Shown here: piece after piece, positions 6,276 through 13,688 of the stretch
Layout: each line of letters starts with the position of its first letter
How positions within the stretch are numbered: position 1 is the stretch's first letter
Assembly (NCBI GenBank): GCA_910585705.1
Contig: CAJUER010000007.1
Span: 1 to 24,359, forward strand
Reading direction: 5' to 3'
From: an uncultured Christensenella sp.
GTDB lineage: Bacteria; Bacillota; Clostridia; Christensenellales; Borkfalkiaceae
DNA: 24,359 nt
Notes under the pieces: model-generated
Told to the model about the DNA's origin: nothing
The model's input: only the letters and a program-made list of their open reading frames with translations
The model's database searches: none
Translations under genes and position numbers: made by a program

Positions 6276-6718
6276 GGAACTTTAGATTAAGCGACGAAAG
6301 CGGACACCAGGAAGCAATAATAGAGTGGTGCGCCTGGAATATGCAGCAGTACCCGGAATTGGAATTACTGTACCATGTTCCGAATGGCGGAAAGCGGGAT
6401 AAGGCAACGGCTGCGGTATTAAAGCGCCAGGGCGTGAAAGCTGGGGTACCGGATTTAGTTTTACCAGTAGCCCGCTGCGGGTACCATGGTTTATATATCG
6501 AGTTGAAGGCGCCGGGCGGTTCCGTCCAAAAGTCACAGAAGGAATACATAAAGCGCCTGGGAAAACAGGGGTATTTAGCTGTTATCTGCTACGGATGGCA
6601 AGAAACCATAGAACTGTTAAGAAACTACCTGGAAGGAGCCTTAAGCCAGGACGCGGCAGCAGGCGCCGGAAAAGAAGCAGGCCGGGAAGCAGCCAGCCTA
6701 TTGCTTCCACTGGCGTAG
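6272..6718 (+). CDS. VRR-NUC domain nuclease
   Basis: A 148-residue protein with GTG start. The PD-(D/E)XK-like VRR-NUC core is clear: Glu13 in SGHQEAIIEW, the HVPNGGKRDKATAAVLKRQG segment (35-54), GVPDLVL (58-64) carrying the catalytic Asp, and YIELKAPGG (75-83) carrying the Glu-x-Lys pair. This matches the length and layout of stand-alone phage VRR-NUC proteins, which are thought to resolve branched DNA or trim recombination and replication intermediates. The last 30 residues are Ala-rich and poorly conserved in type. It sits between Rep and ParA in the replication block. Confidence 0.88.
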   Translation: MRNFRLSDESGHQEAIIEWCAWNMQQYPELELLYHVPNGGKRDKATAAVLKRQGVKAGVPDLVLPVARCGYHGLYIELKAPGGSVQKSQKEYIKRLGKQGYLAVICYGWQETIELLRNYLEGALSQDAAAGAGKEAGREAASLLLPLA

Positions 6719-6729
6719 AGGGTGAGAGG

Positions 6730-6924
6730 ATGGCAAGAAGGACTATTTACAGTTGCGACCGCTGCGGGAAAGAATGGGAAGAGAAGATAGAGAACGGCTT
6801 TTCCAATAGCCCGCGACATTTAGACTATGAGGGGTTGAAACGGGTAGATTTATGCCCGGAATGTGAAGCGGAGTTTTACGAAGCTATAAGGAAGTACCGC
6901 GAAGGCGGAAAAAATAAAATCTAA
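6730..6924 (+). CDS. Small zinc-ribbon protein
   Basis: A 64-residue protein from ATG 6730 behind a GTGAGAGG site; the frame is open further upstream inside the nuclease gene but without a sensible start. Two CxxC knuckles (CDRCG near residue 9 and CPEC near residue 43) form a typical treble-clef or zinc-ribbon pair, with a helical tail (EFYEAIRKYREGGKNK). Such proteins are usually DNA- or protein-binding adaptors. No catalytic residues are seen. Confidence 0.75.
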   Translation: MARRTIYSCDRCGKEWEEKIENGFSNSPRHLDYEGLKRVDLCPECEAEFYEAIRKYREGGKNKI

Positions 6925-6929
6925 GAATG

Positions 6930-6953
6930 TTCGCTAGGTTCAACGGAGCGAAA
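6930..6953 (+). promoter_or_regulatory. Inverted repeat ahead of parA
   Basis: TTCGCT (6930-6935) and AGCGAA (6948-6953) form an inverted repeat with a 12-base spacer just before the parA RBS. It could be a centromere-like ParB site, an operator for ParA/ParB autoregulation, or a chance hairpin. Only one copy was noticed. Confidence 0.35.
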
Positions 6954-6967
6954 GAAAGGCGGAAAGT

Positions 6968-7789
6968 ATGGCAAGAGTAATTAGCATTATCAACCTTAAA
7001 GGGGGAGTCGGTAAAACCTTTACAGCGGCAAACATGGCGCATATTCTGAACGGGTACGGAAAAAGTGTGTTGATGGTAGACAATGACAAACAGGGGAATT
7101 TATCAAAGTTGTTCGGAGCGTACCAGGATGAAACGGAGTGCGAAACGTCCAAACTGCTGCGGGGCTGCTACATGGACGTGAATAGCTTGCGTTATTCCCT
7201 TATGGGGTATCCCTGTATGGATATTATACCCGCGAATATGTCTTTATTACAGGCCACAAACGATTTAACCAGGGAAGAGAGCGAAGACCAGATAGAACGC
7301 TTTAAGGCGTTGGCAGAGGCATTCCCGCTGGAAGAGGGAAAATCCTATGATTTTATCATCATAGACAACCCGCCGGATTTAGGGCTAAACGTCATTAACG
7401 CGCTGGCCGTGAGTGATGATGTGATTGTACCGACAAAAATAGACGCCTGGGCGCTGGAAGGCCTGGACGTGATTATAGAACAGGTGGGACAAATGCAGCA
7501 GCTTAACAGCCGCTTGCAATTCCGGGGAGTGCTGCCGACCATGTGGCAGAATAGCGACGCCAACGTATCCGGCCTGGAATGGCTACAGGAAAAGGGCTAT
7601 AAGGTATTTGATAGCAAGATATGGTACGGGGCGAAAGCTGCGGAAAGTACGTTTTTCTGCAAGCCGATTGTAGAATATGCGCCGCGTAGCTGGACGGCCA
7701 TTAGATACCGTAAATTTGTGGCGGAGTATATGGCGGAGATAGAGGCAGAAAAGGCAGCAGACCTGCAGGAAGGGAAGGGGGTACAGTAA
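6968..7789 (+). CDS. parA: ParA-family partition ATPase
   Basis: A 273-residue protein with SD GAAAGGCGGAAAG before ATG 6968. The deviant Walker A is KGGVGKT (11-17), Walker A' is VLMVDNDKQGN (34-44, usually DxDPQG), and Walker B is FIIIDNPP (129-136). The signature lysine and DNA-binding tail of Walker-type ParA/Soj proteins are present. ParA binds nucleoid DNA when ATP-bound and, stimulated by ParB, moves plasmid copies to daughter cells. There is no N-terminal HTH, so it resembles the short type Ib/Soj-like proteins. parB follows with a TAATG overlap. The role in plasmid-like maintenance is an inference from the pair. Confidence 0.9.
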   Translation: MARVISIINLKGGVGKTFTAANMAHILNGYGKSVLMVDNDKQGNLSKLFGAYQDETECETSKLLRGCYMDVNSLRYSLMGYPCMDIIPANMSLLQATNDLTREESEDQIERFKALAEAFPLEEGKSYDFIIIDNPPDLGLNVINALAVSDDVIVPTKIDAWALEGLDVIIEQVGQMQQLNSRLQFRGVLPTMWQNSDANVSGLEWLQEKGYKVFDSKIWYGAKAAESTFFCKPIVEYAPRSWTAIRYRKFVAEYMAEIEAEKAADLQEGKGVQ

Positions 7790-8895
7790 TGTCAGCATTT
7801 AGCGCGTTAGATATGATAAACCCGAAGGCGCGGCAGCAGGCGGCTGCCGTAAGGGAATATAAGGAAATCTATTTAAACCCGAAGGAAGTAAAAGAGGCGC
7901 CGGAGAATACCCGGAAGACTTATGAAGGCATAGAAGCCCTGGCAGATAGTTTCTTACTGGTAGGACAGGAACAGCCCACCGTACTGGCAAGGGTAAACGG
8001 GGAATTTATTATAGTGGATGGCCACCGCCGGAACCGGGCGAACCTGTTAAACCTGGAACGCGGGTACGCAAAGTTTGAGAAGGTGCGGTATTTCTTCCGG
8101 GATATGTCGGAAACCATGTACGAACTGGCGTTACTTTCCGGGAATGGATATACCCAGGGGCTTACGGATTATGAGAAAACGGAACTTGCCGCCCGGCTTA
8201 AGAAGGTATTGGAGAAAATGCGGGAGAACGGGGAAATCTCAAAAGAAGGCCGGATACGCGATATAGTAGGCGGTATCCTGGGGGAGAAGCCCACAAATAT
8301 GGCGCGTATTGAAAAAATCAATAACAGCGCTACGCCGGAGATTAAAGAACAGTTTAAGGAAGGCAATATAGGCATATCGAAAGCGTATGAGGCTGCCAGG
8401 CTGCCGGAAGAGGAACAGAAGGCCATAGCTGCCAGGGCGGCGGCAGGTGAAGACTTAAAAACCAAAGAAATAGCGCAGAAGGTGGCGGAGAAGGTGGCGG
8501 CAAAAGCCCAGGAAAAGGCGGAGAAGGCAGCAGAGGACGCAGAGAAGGCCAATATAGAGGCGGAACAGGCCATAGCGGACGCGGCAGAGAAGCAAGAAAA
8601 GGCAGAGGAAGAGGCGCAGAACGCGAAAGAGTTAAAGCGGTATGTAGACGCCAGCACAGCGCTGGCCGAAATGTCCGAAACGGACACCGAAGCGCTGATA
8701 AATACGGGGCTTCCTGGCGACCGTTCAACCTGGGATACCCGGCAATGGGCTATTTATACATTGCGCCGGATGATGTATGTAGTAGACGCCTTAAGCTATG
8801 AGGATGTGCAGATAATGCAAGAAATTCTGATAAAGGCGGAGAACCCGGAAAAGAGCCAGGCGGCAGCAGTAGGCCAGGAAGGCGGGGAAGCATGA
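7789..8895 (+). CDS. parB: ParB-family partition protein with long coiled coil
   Basis: A 368-residue protein. Residues about 28-90 form the ParB/Srx CTP-binding domain with the phosphate motif VDGHRRNRANL (76-86), preceded by EALADSFLLVGQEQPTVLAR. A KorB-like helical DNA-binding region follows (about 120-205, GLTDYEKTELAARL, NMARIEKINN, GISKAYEAARLPEEEQ). Residues about 215-285 are an unbroken Ala/Glu/Lys-rich coiled coil, longer than in ordinary ParB. The C-terminus (DTRQWAIYTLRRMMYVVDALSYEDVQIM) is a compact helical segment. It overlaps parA and is overlapped by the next gene, so all three are coupled. Confidence 0.88.
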   Translation: MSAFSALDMINPKARQQAAAVREYKEIYLNPKEVKEAPENTRKTYEGIEALADSFLLVGQEQPTVLARVNGEFIIVDGHRRNRANLLNLERGYAKFEKVRYFFRDMSETMYELALLSGNGYTQGLTDYEKTELAARLKKVLEKMRENGEISKEGRIRDIVGGILGEKPTNMARIEKINNSATPEIKEQFKEGNIGISKAYEAARLPEEEQKAIAARAAAGEDLKTKEIAQKVAEKVAAKAQEKAEKAAEDAEKANIEAEQAIADAAEKQEKAEEEAQNAKELKRYVDASTALAEMSETDTEALINTGLPGDRSTWDTRQWAIYTLRRMMYVVDALSYEDVQIMQEILIKAENPEKSQAAAVGQEGGEA

Positions 8896-9155
8896 AGACG
8901 AAAGAAGTTAAGAGTTTTTCAGAGGTAGACACAAGCGGATTAAAACAGCCCATTATATGCGTTTACAGTCACCCGGCAGACTACCCGGAAAAATGCGTAG
9001 CGCGGATATTTGACGGAACAACGCCAACGGACACAGTAATAACCAGGGATACCGTGGACGAACTGCGGGAAGACATTTCTAAAAGGTTCCCGGATAAGCT
9101 ACCATTTGCAGCAAGCAAGGCAGATTATAAAAGCGTAGTGGAAAGCTGGATATAG
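8892..9155 (+). CDS. Hypothetical protein downstream of parB
   Basis: An 87-residue protein overlapping parB by ATGA. It has an alternating beta/helix look (PIICVYSHPADYPEKCVARIFD, then DTVDELREDISKRFP; read in parts) and ends in VVESWI. No motif, membrane segment or known family is recognised. Because it is co-translated with parAB it may help partition or copy control, but that is only positional inference. Confidence 0.7.
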   Translation: MKTKEVKSFSEVDTSGLKQPIICVYSHPADYPEKCVARIFDGTTPTDTVITRDTVDELREDISKRFPDKLPFAASKADYKSVVESWI

Positions 9156-9171
9156 GGGAAGGGGCGGGAAT

Positions 9172-9324
9172 GTGAAAAAAAGAAGCATAATAAGACGCGC
9201 GGCCAGGAAGGTGCATAAGGAATTAAAGGACTTTATGCGGGATAATAACGGCGGAAAATGCGAAAGCCAGGATTGTGCAAGCTGCCCGTTTCCGCCGTGT
9301 GGGAAAGAAGGTGCAAAGGAATGA
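9172..9324 (+). CDS. Small Cys-rich protein
   Basis: A 50-residue protein with GTG start behind GGGGAAGGGGCGGG. The N-terminal half is very basic (KKRSIIRRAARKVHKEL). The C-terminal half holds four cysteines in the order C-x4-C-x2-C-x4-C (CESQDCASCPFPPC), which could bind one zinc. Its stop overlaps the ATG of the next gene (ATGA). It was judged real from the RBS, the coupling and the cysteine pattern. Function unknown. Confidence 0.55.
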   Translation: MKKRSIIRRAARKVHKELKDFMRDNNGGKCESQDCASCPFPPCGKEGAKE

Positions 9325-9602
9325 GGCAGCAGGTGAAGGAACTAATAGCGGAGATTATGAAACGGTACGCGGACACCGTGGAAAGTCTTTGCATTGTGGT
9401 GGGGGAATATGTGACAGAAGCCACCGCAAAGGCAGCGGAGCGCGTAAGACATTACGGCGGTTATTTGTTGGCCGGGCTGGCGATTGTGCTGGCCTGGCTA
9501 CTGTTGGCGGTAACTATGCCCGCCTGGTATCTGCCGTATAAATATTTTACCAGGAAAGGAGCAAATAAGCATGAACAGAAGGCAGAAGAAAAAGGCGTAT
9601 AA
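9321..9602 (+). CDS. Membrane protein, single hydrophobic helix
   Basis: A 93-residue protein from ATG 9321. An N-terminal amphipathic helix (QQVKELIAEIMKRYADTVE) is followed at residues about 48-72 by a long hydrophobic segment (YLLAGLAIVLAWLLLAVTMP), then a basic tail (YFTRKGANKHEQK). The layout is one membrane pass with the basic tail probably cytoplasmic. It overlaps the genes on both sides. Holin-like size is noted, but the location in the early block argues against a lysis role. Confidence 0.65.
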   Translation: MRQQVKELIAEIMKRYADTVESLCIVVGEYVTEATAKAAERVRHYGGYLLAGLAIVLAWLLLAVTMPAWYLPYKYFTRKGANKHEQKAEEKGV

Positions 9603-9900
9603 AAAGCGGTACGGACATAACCCGCCTACAAAAAGCTATATTTACCAGGCGTATGGGGTGGATATGCAGAACGTGGCGGACGCGCTGGCGGAAGGGTTTA
9701 GAAAAGTGTTCTATGCTGCAAAAGAGGCTGTAGAGATAATGGGCAAAAAGTTGGCAGACGCATGGGAGAAAACCAAAGAACGTATACAGACCATGACCGA
9801 AGATGAATACGCGGAGTTTTTGGAAGGCCTGGAACCGGAAACAAGGGGCTGGGCGGCAGCTATAAGAATGGGGGTGAAAAAGGATGATACAGGAAATTAA
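9571..9900 (+). CDS. Hypothetical helical protein
   Basis: A 109-residue protein; ATG 9571 has AAAGGAG ten bases upstream, and it overlaps the preceding gene by 32 bases in another frame. The start is very basic (RRQKKKAYKKRYG), followed by helices with Ala, Lys and Glu (VADALAEGFRKVFYAAKEAVE). A similar layout is common among small phage proteins in Firmicutes. No recognised domain. Confidence 0.68.
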   Translation: MNRRQKKKAYKKRYGHNPPTKSYIYQAYGVDMQNVADALAEGFRKVFYAAKEAVEIMGKKLADAWEKTKERIQTMTEDEYAEFLEGLEPETRGWAAAIRMGVKKDDTGN

Positions 9901-10060
9901 CTTAACGGCTATTATCATTACTGCTATTATCTGCTTTACGTTGTATGCCATTTCAAGGGATGATACCGGGAAACAGAAGCGTAAACCGGACGGATTGCAG
10001 AAGGAACGCCGGGGAGAAGAACAGGCGGCAGCAGTACAGGAAAAAGGAAAGGAGATATAG
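9884..10060 (+). CDS. Small membrane-anchored protein
   Basis: A 58-residue protein from ATG 9884 behind GGGGGTGAAAAAGG, overlapping the previous gene. Residues about 6-23 form a hydrophobic helix (NLTAIIITAIICFTLYAIS). A basic and Glu-rich hydrophilic tail follows (GKQKRKPDGLQKERRGEEQ). It is predicted to be a membrane anchor with a cytoplasmic tail. Function unknown. Confidence 0.55.
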   Translation: MIQEINLTAIIITAIICFTLYAISRDDTGKQKRKPDGLQKERRGEEQAAAVQEKGKEI

Positions 10061-10064
10061 GGGA

Positions 10065-10655
10065 ATGGAAGATAATGTAAAGGCTGCGGAGATAGAAGCG
10101 GGCGTAGACCTGGGGGTACCGGAAGGAGAACAGGCCACCGCTTGCGTTATTCTTACCGAAGAGGCATTAAAGGCCATGTTACAAGAGGCAGCCAAAACAG
10201 CTATTAAAGAACTGAAACGGGAAGAAACCAAAGAGCGGAAGAGGAATAAATACCATGATACTTTTTCGCTGATGAAGTGCTACCGTGACGCGGTTTTCCA
10301 TATCGAAAACGCGGTAAGCGAAGGTACCCAACTGGAAATACAGGATATGACGGAAGAACAGCAAGAAACCTATTTACGCAGCGTGAGGCGTACCAGGTTT
10401 AGAACTATGCTTATGACGGCGAATGTAGATAAGGCTATAGACGAAATGGCAAGGCGCCGGGTGGCAGCAGGCCGGGAACTGGAATACAAAGTATTTGATA
10501 TGTATTTCATGCAAGGCATGGCATACGAACAGATTATAGAACAGGTGGAGAAGGACACCGGGGAACACCTGGGAAAGAATACACCGCGTCGCTGGGTTAC
10601 GGGAATAATCAATGAAATGTCGGTATTGTTATGGGGGTTAGAGGATGAAAAGTAG
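10065..10655 (+). CDS. Putative late transcription regulator (ArpU/RinA-like)
   Basis: A 196-residue protein from ATG 10065. The N-terminal third is variable. From about residue 63 on (YHDTFSLMKCYRDAVFHIENAV) the pattern and the C-terminal sigma-region-4-like helix-turn-helix (ELEYKVFDMYFMQGMAYEQI, then RRWVTGIINEMSVLLW) resemble phage late-gene activators of the ArpU/RinA/sigma-like group. These are typically the last gene before the packaging operon and switch on late transcription, and that is the position here. Similarity is by pattern, not a search, so a different HTH role is possible. Confidence 0.62.
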   Translation: MEDNVKAAEIEAGVDLGVPEGEQATACVILTEEALKAMLQEAAKTAIKELKREETKERKRNKYHDTFSLMKCYRDAVFHIENAVSEGTQLEIQDMTEEQQETYLRSVRRTRFRTMLMTANVDKAIDEMARRRVAAGRELEYKVFDMYFMQGMAYEQIIEQVEKDTGEHLGKNTPRRWVTGIINEMSVLLWGLEDEK

Positions 10656-11004
10656 ATTTATAGAAAAGTTTAGAAGTTGGAAAAAAAGAAGAGGGCTGCG
10701 CTTTGTATCGGACATTCTTACACCGAATGAAATGAGGTTTACGCTATTGGGGTGGGAAGGGGTGCGAACCAGGGCGGAAGATATGAACCAGGAAAGCGGC
10801 AGAAGCCTGGAAGTGGTACAGACGGGATATACATATATCTTTAAAGCGGCGAATATGTTAAGGCCGGGAGATATGCAAGAAGAAGAGAATAGGATTAAGG
10901 CTGGTTTGGCAGCGGGCGTATTGATATTAGACGCCAGGGTATCGCTGGTGGATGTGAAGCCACGTTTAGAGGCCATGGAGAGAGGGAAAGGAAATAGAGA
11001 TTAA
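10645..11004 (+). CDS. Hypothetical protein before the late leader
   Basis: A 119-residue protein overlapping the regulator gene by 11 bases. It begins basic (KSRFIEKFRSWKKRRGLRF) and contains a mixed beta/helix core (MRFTLLGWEGVRTRAEDM, SLEVVQTGYTYIFKAANML) with an Ala/Gly-rich stretch near the end. No known family is recognised. Translational coupling suggests cooperation with the regulator. Confidence 0.68.
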   Translation: MKSRFIEKFRSWKKRRGLRFVSDILTPNEMRFTLLGWEGVRTRAEDMNQESGRSLEVVQTGYTYIFKAANMLRPGDMQEEENRIKAGLAAGVLILDARVSLVDVKPRLEAMERGKGNRD

Positions 11005-11112
11005 GAAGGGGCAGAAAGTAAAATATAAAACATATCATACTATACGTTGCTGCCGGATATGATAGAGCCAATAGGAGCGAAGGCGTGGGGGAATAATGGT
11101 AAAAAGCTGGGG

Positions 11113-11141
11113 TTTTCATAGTAAAGCCAACGCGGTAAAAT
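11113..11141 (+). promoter_or_regulatory. Candidate late promoter
   Basis: TTTTCA (11113-11118) and TAAAAT (11136-11141) are separated by 17 bases. The predicted start falls at about 11148, right at the base of the following terminator hairpin. The -35 is weak, as expected for an activator-dependent promoter. Confidence 0.4.
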
Positions 11142-11149
11142 GGTAGCAT

Positions 11150-11196
11150 GAAAATAGTAGCAGGCGCCGGGCGGCAGCAGGCTACTATTTTCTTTT
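11150..11196 (+). terminator. Perfect 12-bp terminator hairpin ahead of the packaging genes
   Basis: GAAAATAGTAGC (11150-11161) pairs perfectly with GCTACTATTTTC (11181-11192) around a 19-base GC-rich loop, followed by TTTTG. It separates the early/middle genes from the HNH and terminase genes. Because a candidate promoter lies immediately upstream, late transcripts may have to pass it (antitermination). Confidence 0.72.
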
Positions 11197-11214
11197 GTGA
11201 AAGAAGGTGCGATT

Positions 11215-11499
11215 ATGAAGCAATGGGCGCAAGCGTTCTATTTGTCACAGAACTGGAAGGACACAAGCCGGGCGTATCTGCTTACGCAGAATAATATATG
11301 CGAACGCTGCGGGGAGCCAGCAAAGATATGTCACCATAAGACGTACTTAACGCGGGAGAATATCAACGACCAGGCAATAGCATTAAGCTGGGATAACCTG
11401 GAAGCGTTATGCCAGGATTGCCACAATAAAGAACACCACCGCACAGAGAGGAACAGGCGATACAAATTTGACGCGGAAGGGAATATAGTTTATCTGTAG
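11215..11499 (+). CDS. HNH endonuclease (packaging-associated)
   Basis: A 94-residue HNH nuclease from ATG 11215 behind GAAAGAAGGTG. Zinc knuckles are CERC (Cys29, Cys32) and CQDC (Cys66, Cys69). The catalytic HH pair is His40-His41 in CHHKTYLT. The central Asn lies in WDNLEALC (Asn61) and the final His in CHNKEHH (His70-His75). In HK97-like phages an HNH protein just ahead of TerS works with the large terminase in cutting DNA at cos. Its location here directly before the candidate cos region and TerS agrees with that role. Confidence 0.93.
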   Translation: MKQWAQAFYLSQNWKDTSRAYLLTQNNICERCGEPAKICHHKTYLTRENINDQAIALSWDNLEALCQDCHNKEHHRTERNRRYKFDAEGNIVYL

Positions 11500-11500
11500 T

Positions 11501-11623
11501 CCCCCCATTCCCCGTAAAAATTAAGGGGGCGGAATACCGAGGGGGGAACTACAAAAAAACCCTACGGGCGCGCGCGTGCGTGGTGTAGGGGGTGTGGGGG
11601 TGATGGAAGGAAAAAAGGGGGTG
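11501..11623 (+). other. Candidate cos/packaging site
   Basis: Between HNH and TerS lies an unusual stretch: C6 (11501-11506), G5 (11525-11529), G6 (11541-11546), an inverted repeat CCCTAC (11560-11565)/GTAGGG (11585-11590) around CGCGCGCGTGCG (11569-11580), and three GGGGGTG units (11588-11594, 11596-11602, 11617-11623). GC-rich cohesive ends at this position are usual for cos phages of Gram-positive bacteria. The cut site itself cannot be read from sequence. Confidence 0.5.
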
Positions 11624-11629
11624 TACTCT

Positions 11630-11983
11630 ATGGCAGCCAAAAAGGAGAAGACCAAAGAACAAAGGATTAAAGCCGAAATAAGCAAGATTAACAAGGTTTT
11701 CAAAGAACTTGACGAAAACAAGAAAAAGATAGTCACGCCGCTGATACAGAAGGCTGCTTTTATGCACGTCGAATTAGAGGAATTGCAGAAAACCATAGAG
11801 GTAGAAGGGTGCGTAGACGAATACCAAAACGGCGCGAACCAGTGGGGAAAAAAGAAGTCTGCGGAAGTGGACGTATATAACACTATGATTAAGAACTATA
11901 CGGCCATTATCAAAACTTTAACCGATATGGTACCAGCGGCGCCGAAAGGGAAAAGTAAGCTGGATATACTGCGGGAAGAGTAG
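11630..11983 (+). CDS. terS: Terminase small subunit (P27-like)
   Basis: A 117-residue protein; ATG 11630 lies seven bases after GGGGGTG. An in-frame ATG at 11603 would add nine residues (MEGKKGVYS). It is a helical, Lys/Glu-rich protein (EQRIKAEISKINKVFKELDE) with IVTPLIQKAAFMHVELEELQ and a C-terminal segment VYNTMIKNYTAIIKTLTDMV, as in P27/Terminase_4 family small subunits. These recognise the packaging site and load the large subunit. It is directly upstream of TerL, with six bases between the genes. Confidence 0.83.
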   Translation: MAAKKEKTKEQRIKAEISKINKVFKELDENKKKIVTPLIQKAAFMHVELEELQKTIEVEGCVDEYQNGANQWGKKKSAEVDVYNTMIKNYTAIIKTLTDMVPAAPKGKSKLDILREE

Positions 11984-11989
11984 CCGGAA

Positions 11990-13681
11990 ATGGCAGCGGC
12001 AAAGGCATACCGTAACTATATTTACGAATACTACGCAAAGATTAACAGCGGCGAAGTCGTAGTAGGCGAATGGATAAAGAAAGTATATGAAATAGTTGTC
12101 AATGAATTGGAGAAGGGCAGCTATTTTTTTAATGCAAAAAAAGCCAGAAAGGCTATTAAGTTTATAGAAAATTTTTGCCACCATAGCCAGGGAAGGAACG
12201 ATTATTTAACCCTGGAACTATGGCAAAAAGCATTAGTTTCTTGCATTTTTGGAATAGTTGATGAACATAATATACGCTTTTTTCGTGAAGTTTTCATAGT
12301 GATAGGCCGGAAAAATGGAAAATCGCTTTTTGCTTCCGCCATTATTGCGTATATGGCGTTCTTAGAACCGGAATACGGCCAGGAAATATATTGCCTGGCG
12401 CCAAAGCTGGAACAGGCGGCAAAGGTTTACGACGCCTTTTTACAGATGGTAGACAAGGAACCGGAACTAAAGGCAGAGGCAAGGAAGAGGCGCAGCGACC
12501 TTTATATAGACGCTACAAACTCTTTTGTAAAGCCGATTGCTTTTAATGCAAAAAAGTCTGACGGATTTAACCCCCAGCTTGTCGTATGTGATGAAATTGC
12601 AGCATGGAGCGGGGACGGCGGATTAAAGCAATATGAAGTAATGAAGTCCGCGTTAGGCGCCCGCCGCCAGCCTATGATTTTATCCATATCGACCGCCGGA
12701 TATATCAACGATAGCATATACGACGAACTATTTAAGCGTTCTACGTCTGTACTGAAAGGAAACAGCAAGGAAAGAAGGTTGCTGCCGTTTCTGTATATGA
12801 TTGATGATGTAGAGAAGTGGAACGACCTGGAAGAACTGAAAAAAGCCAACCCGAATATGGGCGTATCTGTATCAGAAGAATTTTTCAGGGAAGAAATAGC
12901 GGTAGCGGAAGGCAGCTTAAGCAAAAAGGCGGAATTTTTGTGTAAGTATTGCAATATTAAGCAGAACAGCGCGACCGCATGGCTGGAAAGCCTGGTAGTG
13001 GAAAAGGCGACCGCAATAAAGACCATAGACGGGAAGGAAACGCCGTACACATTAGAGGACTTCCGGGAATGTTACGCCGTTGGAGGCGTAGACTTGTCGC
13101 AAACGACCGATTTAACGGCGGCTTGCGTAGTGATAGAGCGGGAAGGAGTATTATATACCTTCTGTCAATTCTTTATGCCTGCTGGGCGAATAGAAGCGCT
13201 TACGGCCATAGACGGGGTGGCCTATGATATTTTTGTAAAGAAGGGCATATTAACGCTATCCGGCGAAAACTACGTAGACTACCACGACGTATATAACTGG
13301 TACGTTATGCTGATGGAAGAATACGGCATACGTACACTGAAAATAGGGTACGACAGATACAGCGCGCAGTACCTTATATCTGAATTATCCGGCTATGGGT
13401 TCCATACGGATGATGTATTCCAGGGGGAAAACCTTACCCCTGTTATCCGGGAATTTGAAGGTATCATAAAGGACGGTAATTTTAAGATATGCAGCAACAA
13501 TCTGTTAAAAGGCCATTTCCTTAATGTGGCACTTAAGCAGAATATGGAAACAAGAAAATTTAGGCCTGTAAAGATTGAGCGCCGCGCACATATAGACGGT
13601 TTTGTAGCGGTAATAGACGCTATGACGGTAAGACAGAAATACTATGAAGAGGTGGGCGAACTGCTTAAGAACGCAGCATAG
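11990..13681 (+). CDS. terL: Terminase large subunit
   Basis: A 563-residue packaging motor. The ATPase domain shows a Walker A-like IGRKNGKS (105-112), Walker B LVVCDE (197-202) with catalytic Glu202, and a coupling segment SISTAGY (232-238). The RNase H-like nuclease domain supplies Asp368 (GGVDLSQTTD), Asp455 (KIGYDRYSA) and Asp536/Asp543 (HIDGFVAVIDAM). Length and order match the HK97-like Terminase_1 family. It cuts concatemers at cos (with HNH) and pumps DNA into proheads. No frameshift or missing motif is seen. Confidence 0.96.
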   Translation: MAAAKAYRNYIYEYYAKINSGEVVVGEWIKKVYEIVVNELEKGSYFFNAKKARKAIKFIENFCHHSQGRNDYLTLELWQKALVSCIFGIVDEHNIRFFREVFIVIGRKNGKSLFASAIIAYMAFLEPEYGQEIYCLAPKLEQAAKVYDAFLQMVDKEPELKAEARKRRSDLYIDATNSFVKPIAFNAKKSDGFNPQLVVCDEIAAWSGDGGLKQYEVMKSALGARRQPMILSISTAGYINDSIYDELFKRSTSVLKGNSKERRLLPFLYMIDDVEKWNDLEELKKANPNMGVSVSEEFFREEIAVAEGSLSKKAEFLCKYCNIKQNSATAWLESLVVEKATAIKTIDGKETPYTLEDFRECYAVGGVDLSQTTDLTAACVVIEREGVLYTFCQFFMPAGRIEALTAIDGVAYDIFVKKGILTLSGENYVDYHDVYNWYVMLMEEYGIRTLKIGYDRYSAQYLISELSGYGFHTDDVFQGENLTPVIREFEGIIKDGNFKICSNNLLKGHFLNVALKQNMETRKFRPVKIERRAHIDGFVAVIDAMTVRQKYYEEVGELLKNAA

Positions 13682-13688
13682 AAAGGGA

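Noticed and set aside
6930..6953. Definite parS centromere
   Set aside because: Only a single imperfectly placed inverted repeat was seen, and no repeated copies; kept only as a low-confidence regulatory feature.
8169..8687. 172-codon antisense open frame opposite parB
   Set aside because: Its Ala/Ser/Phe-rich composition is the reverse image of the parB Ala/Glu coiled coil; no supporting signals.
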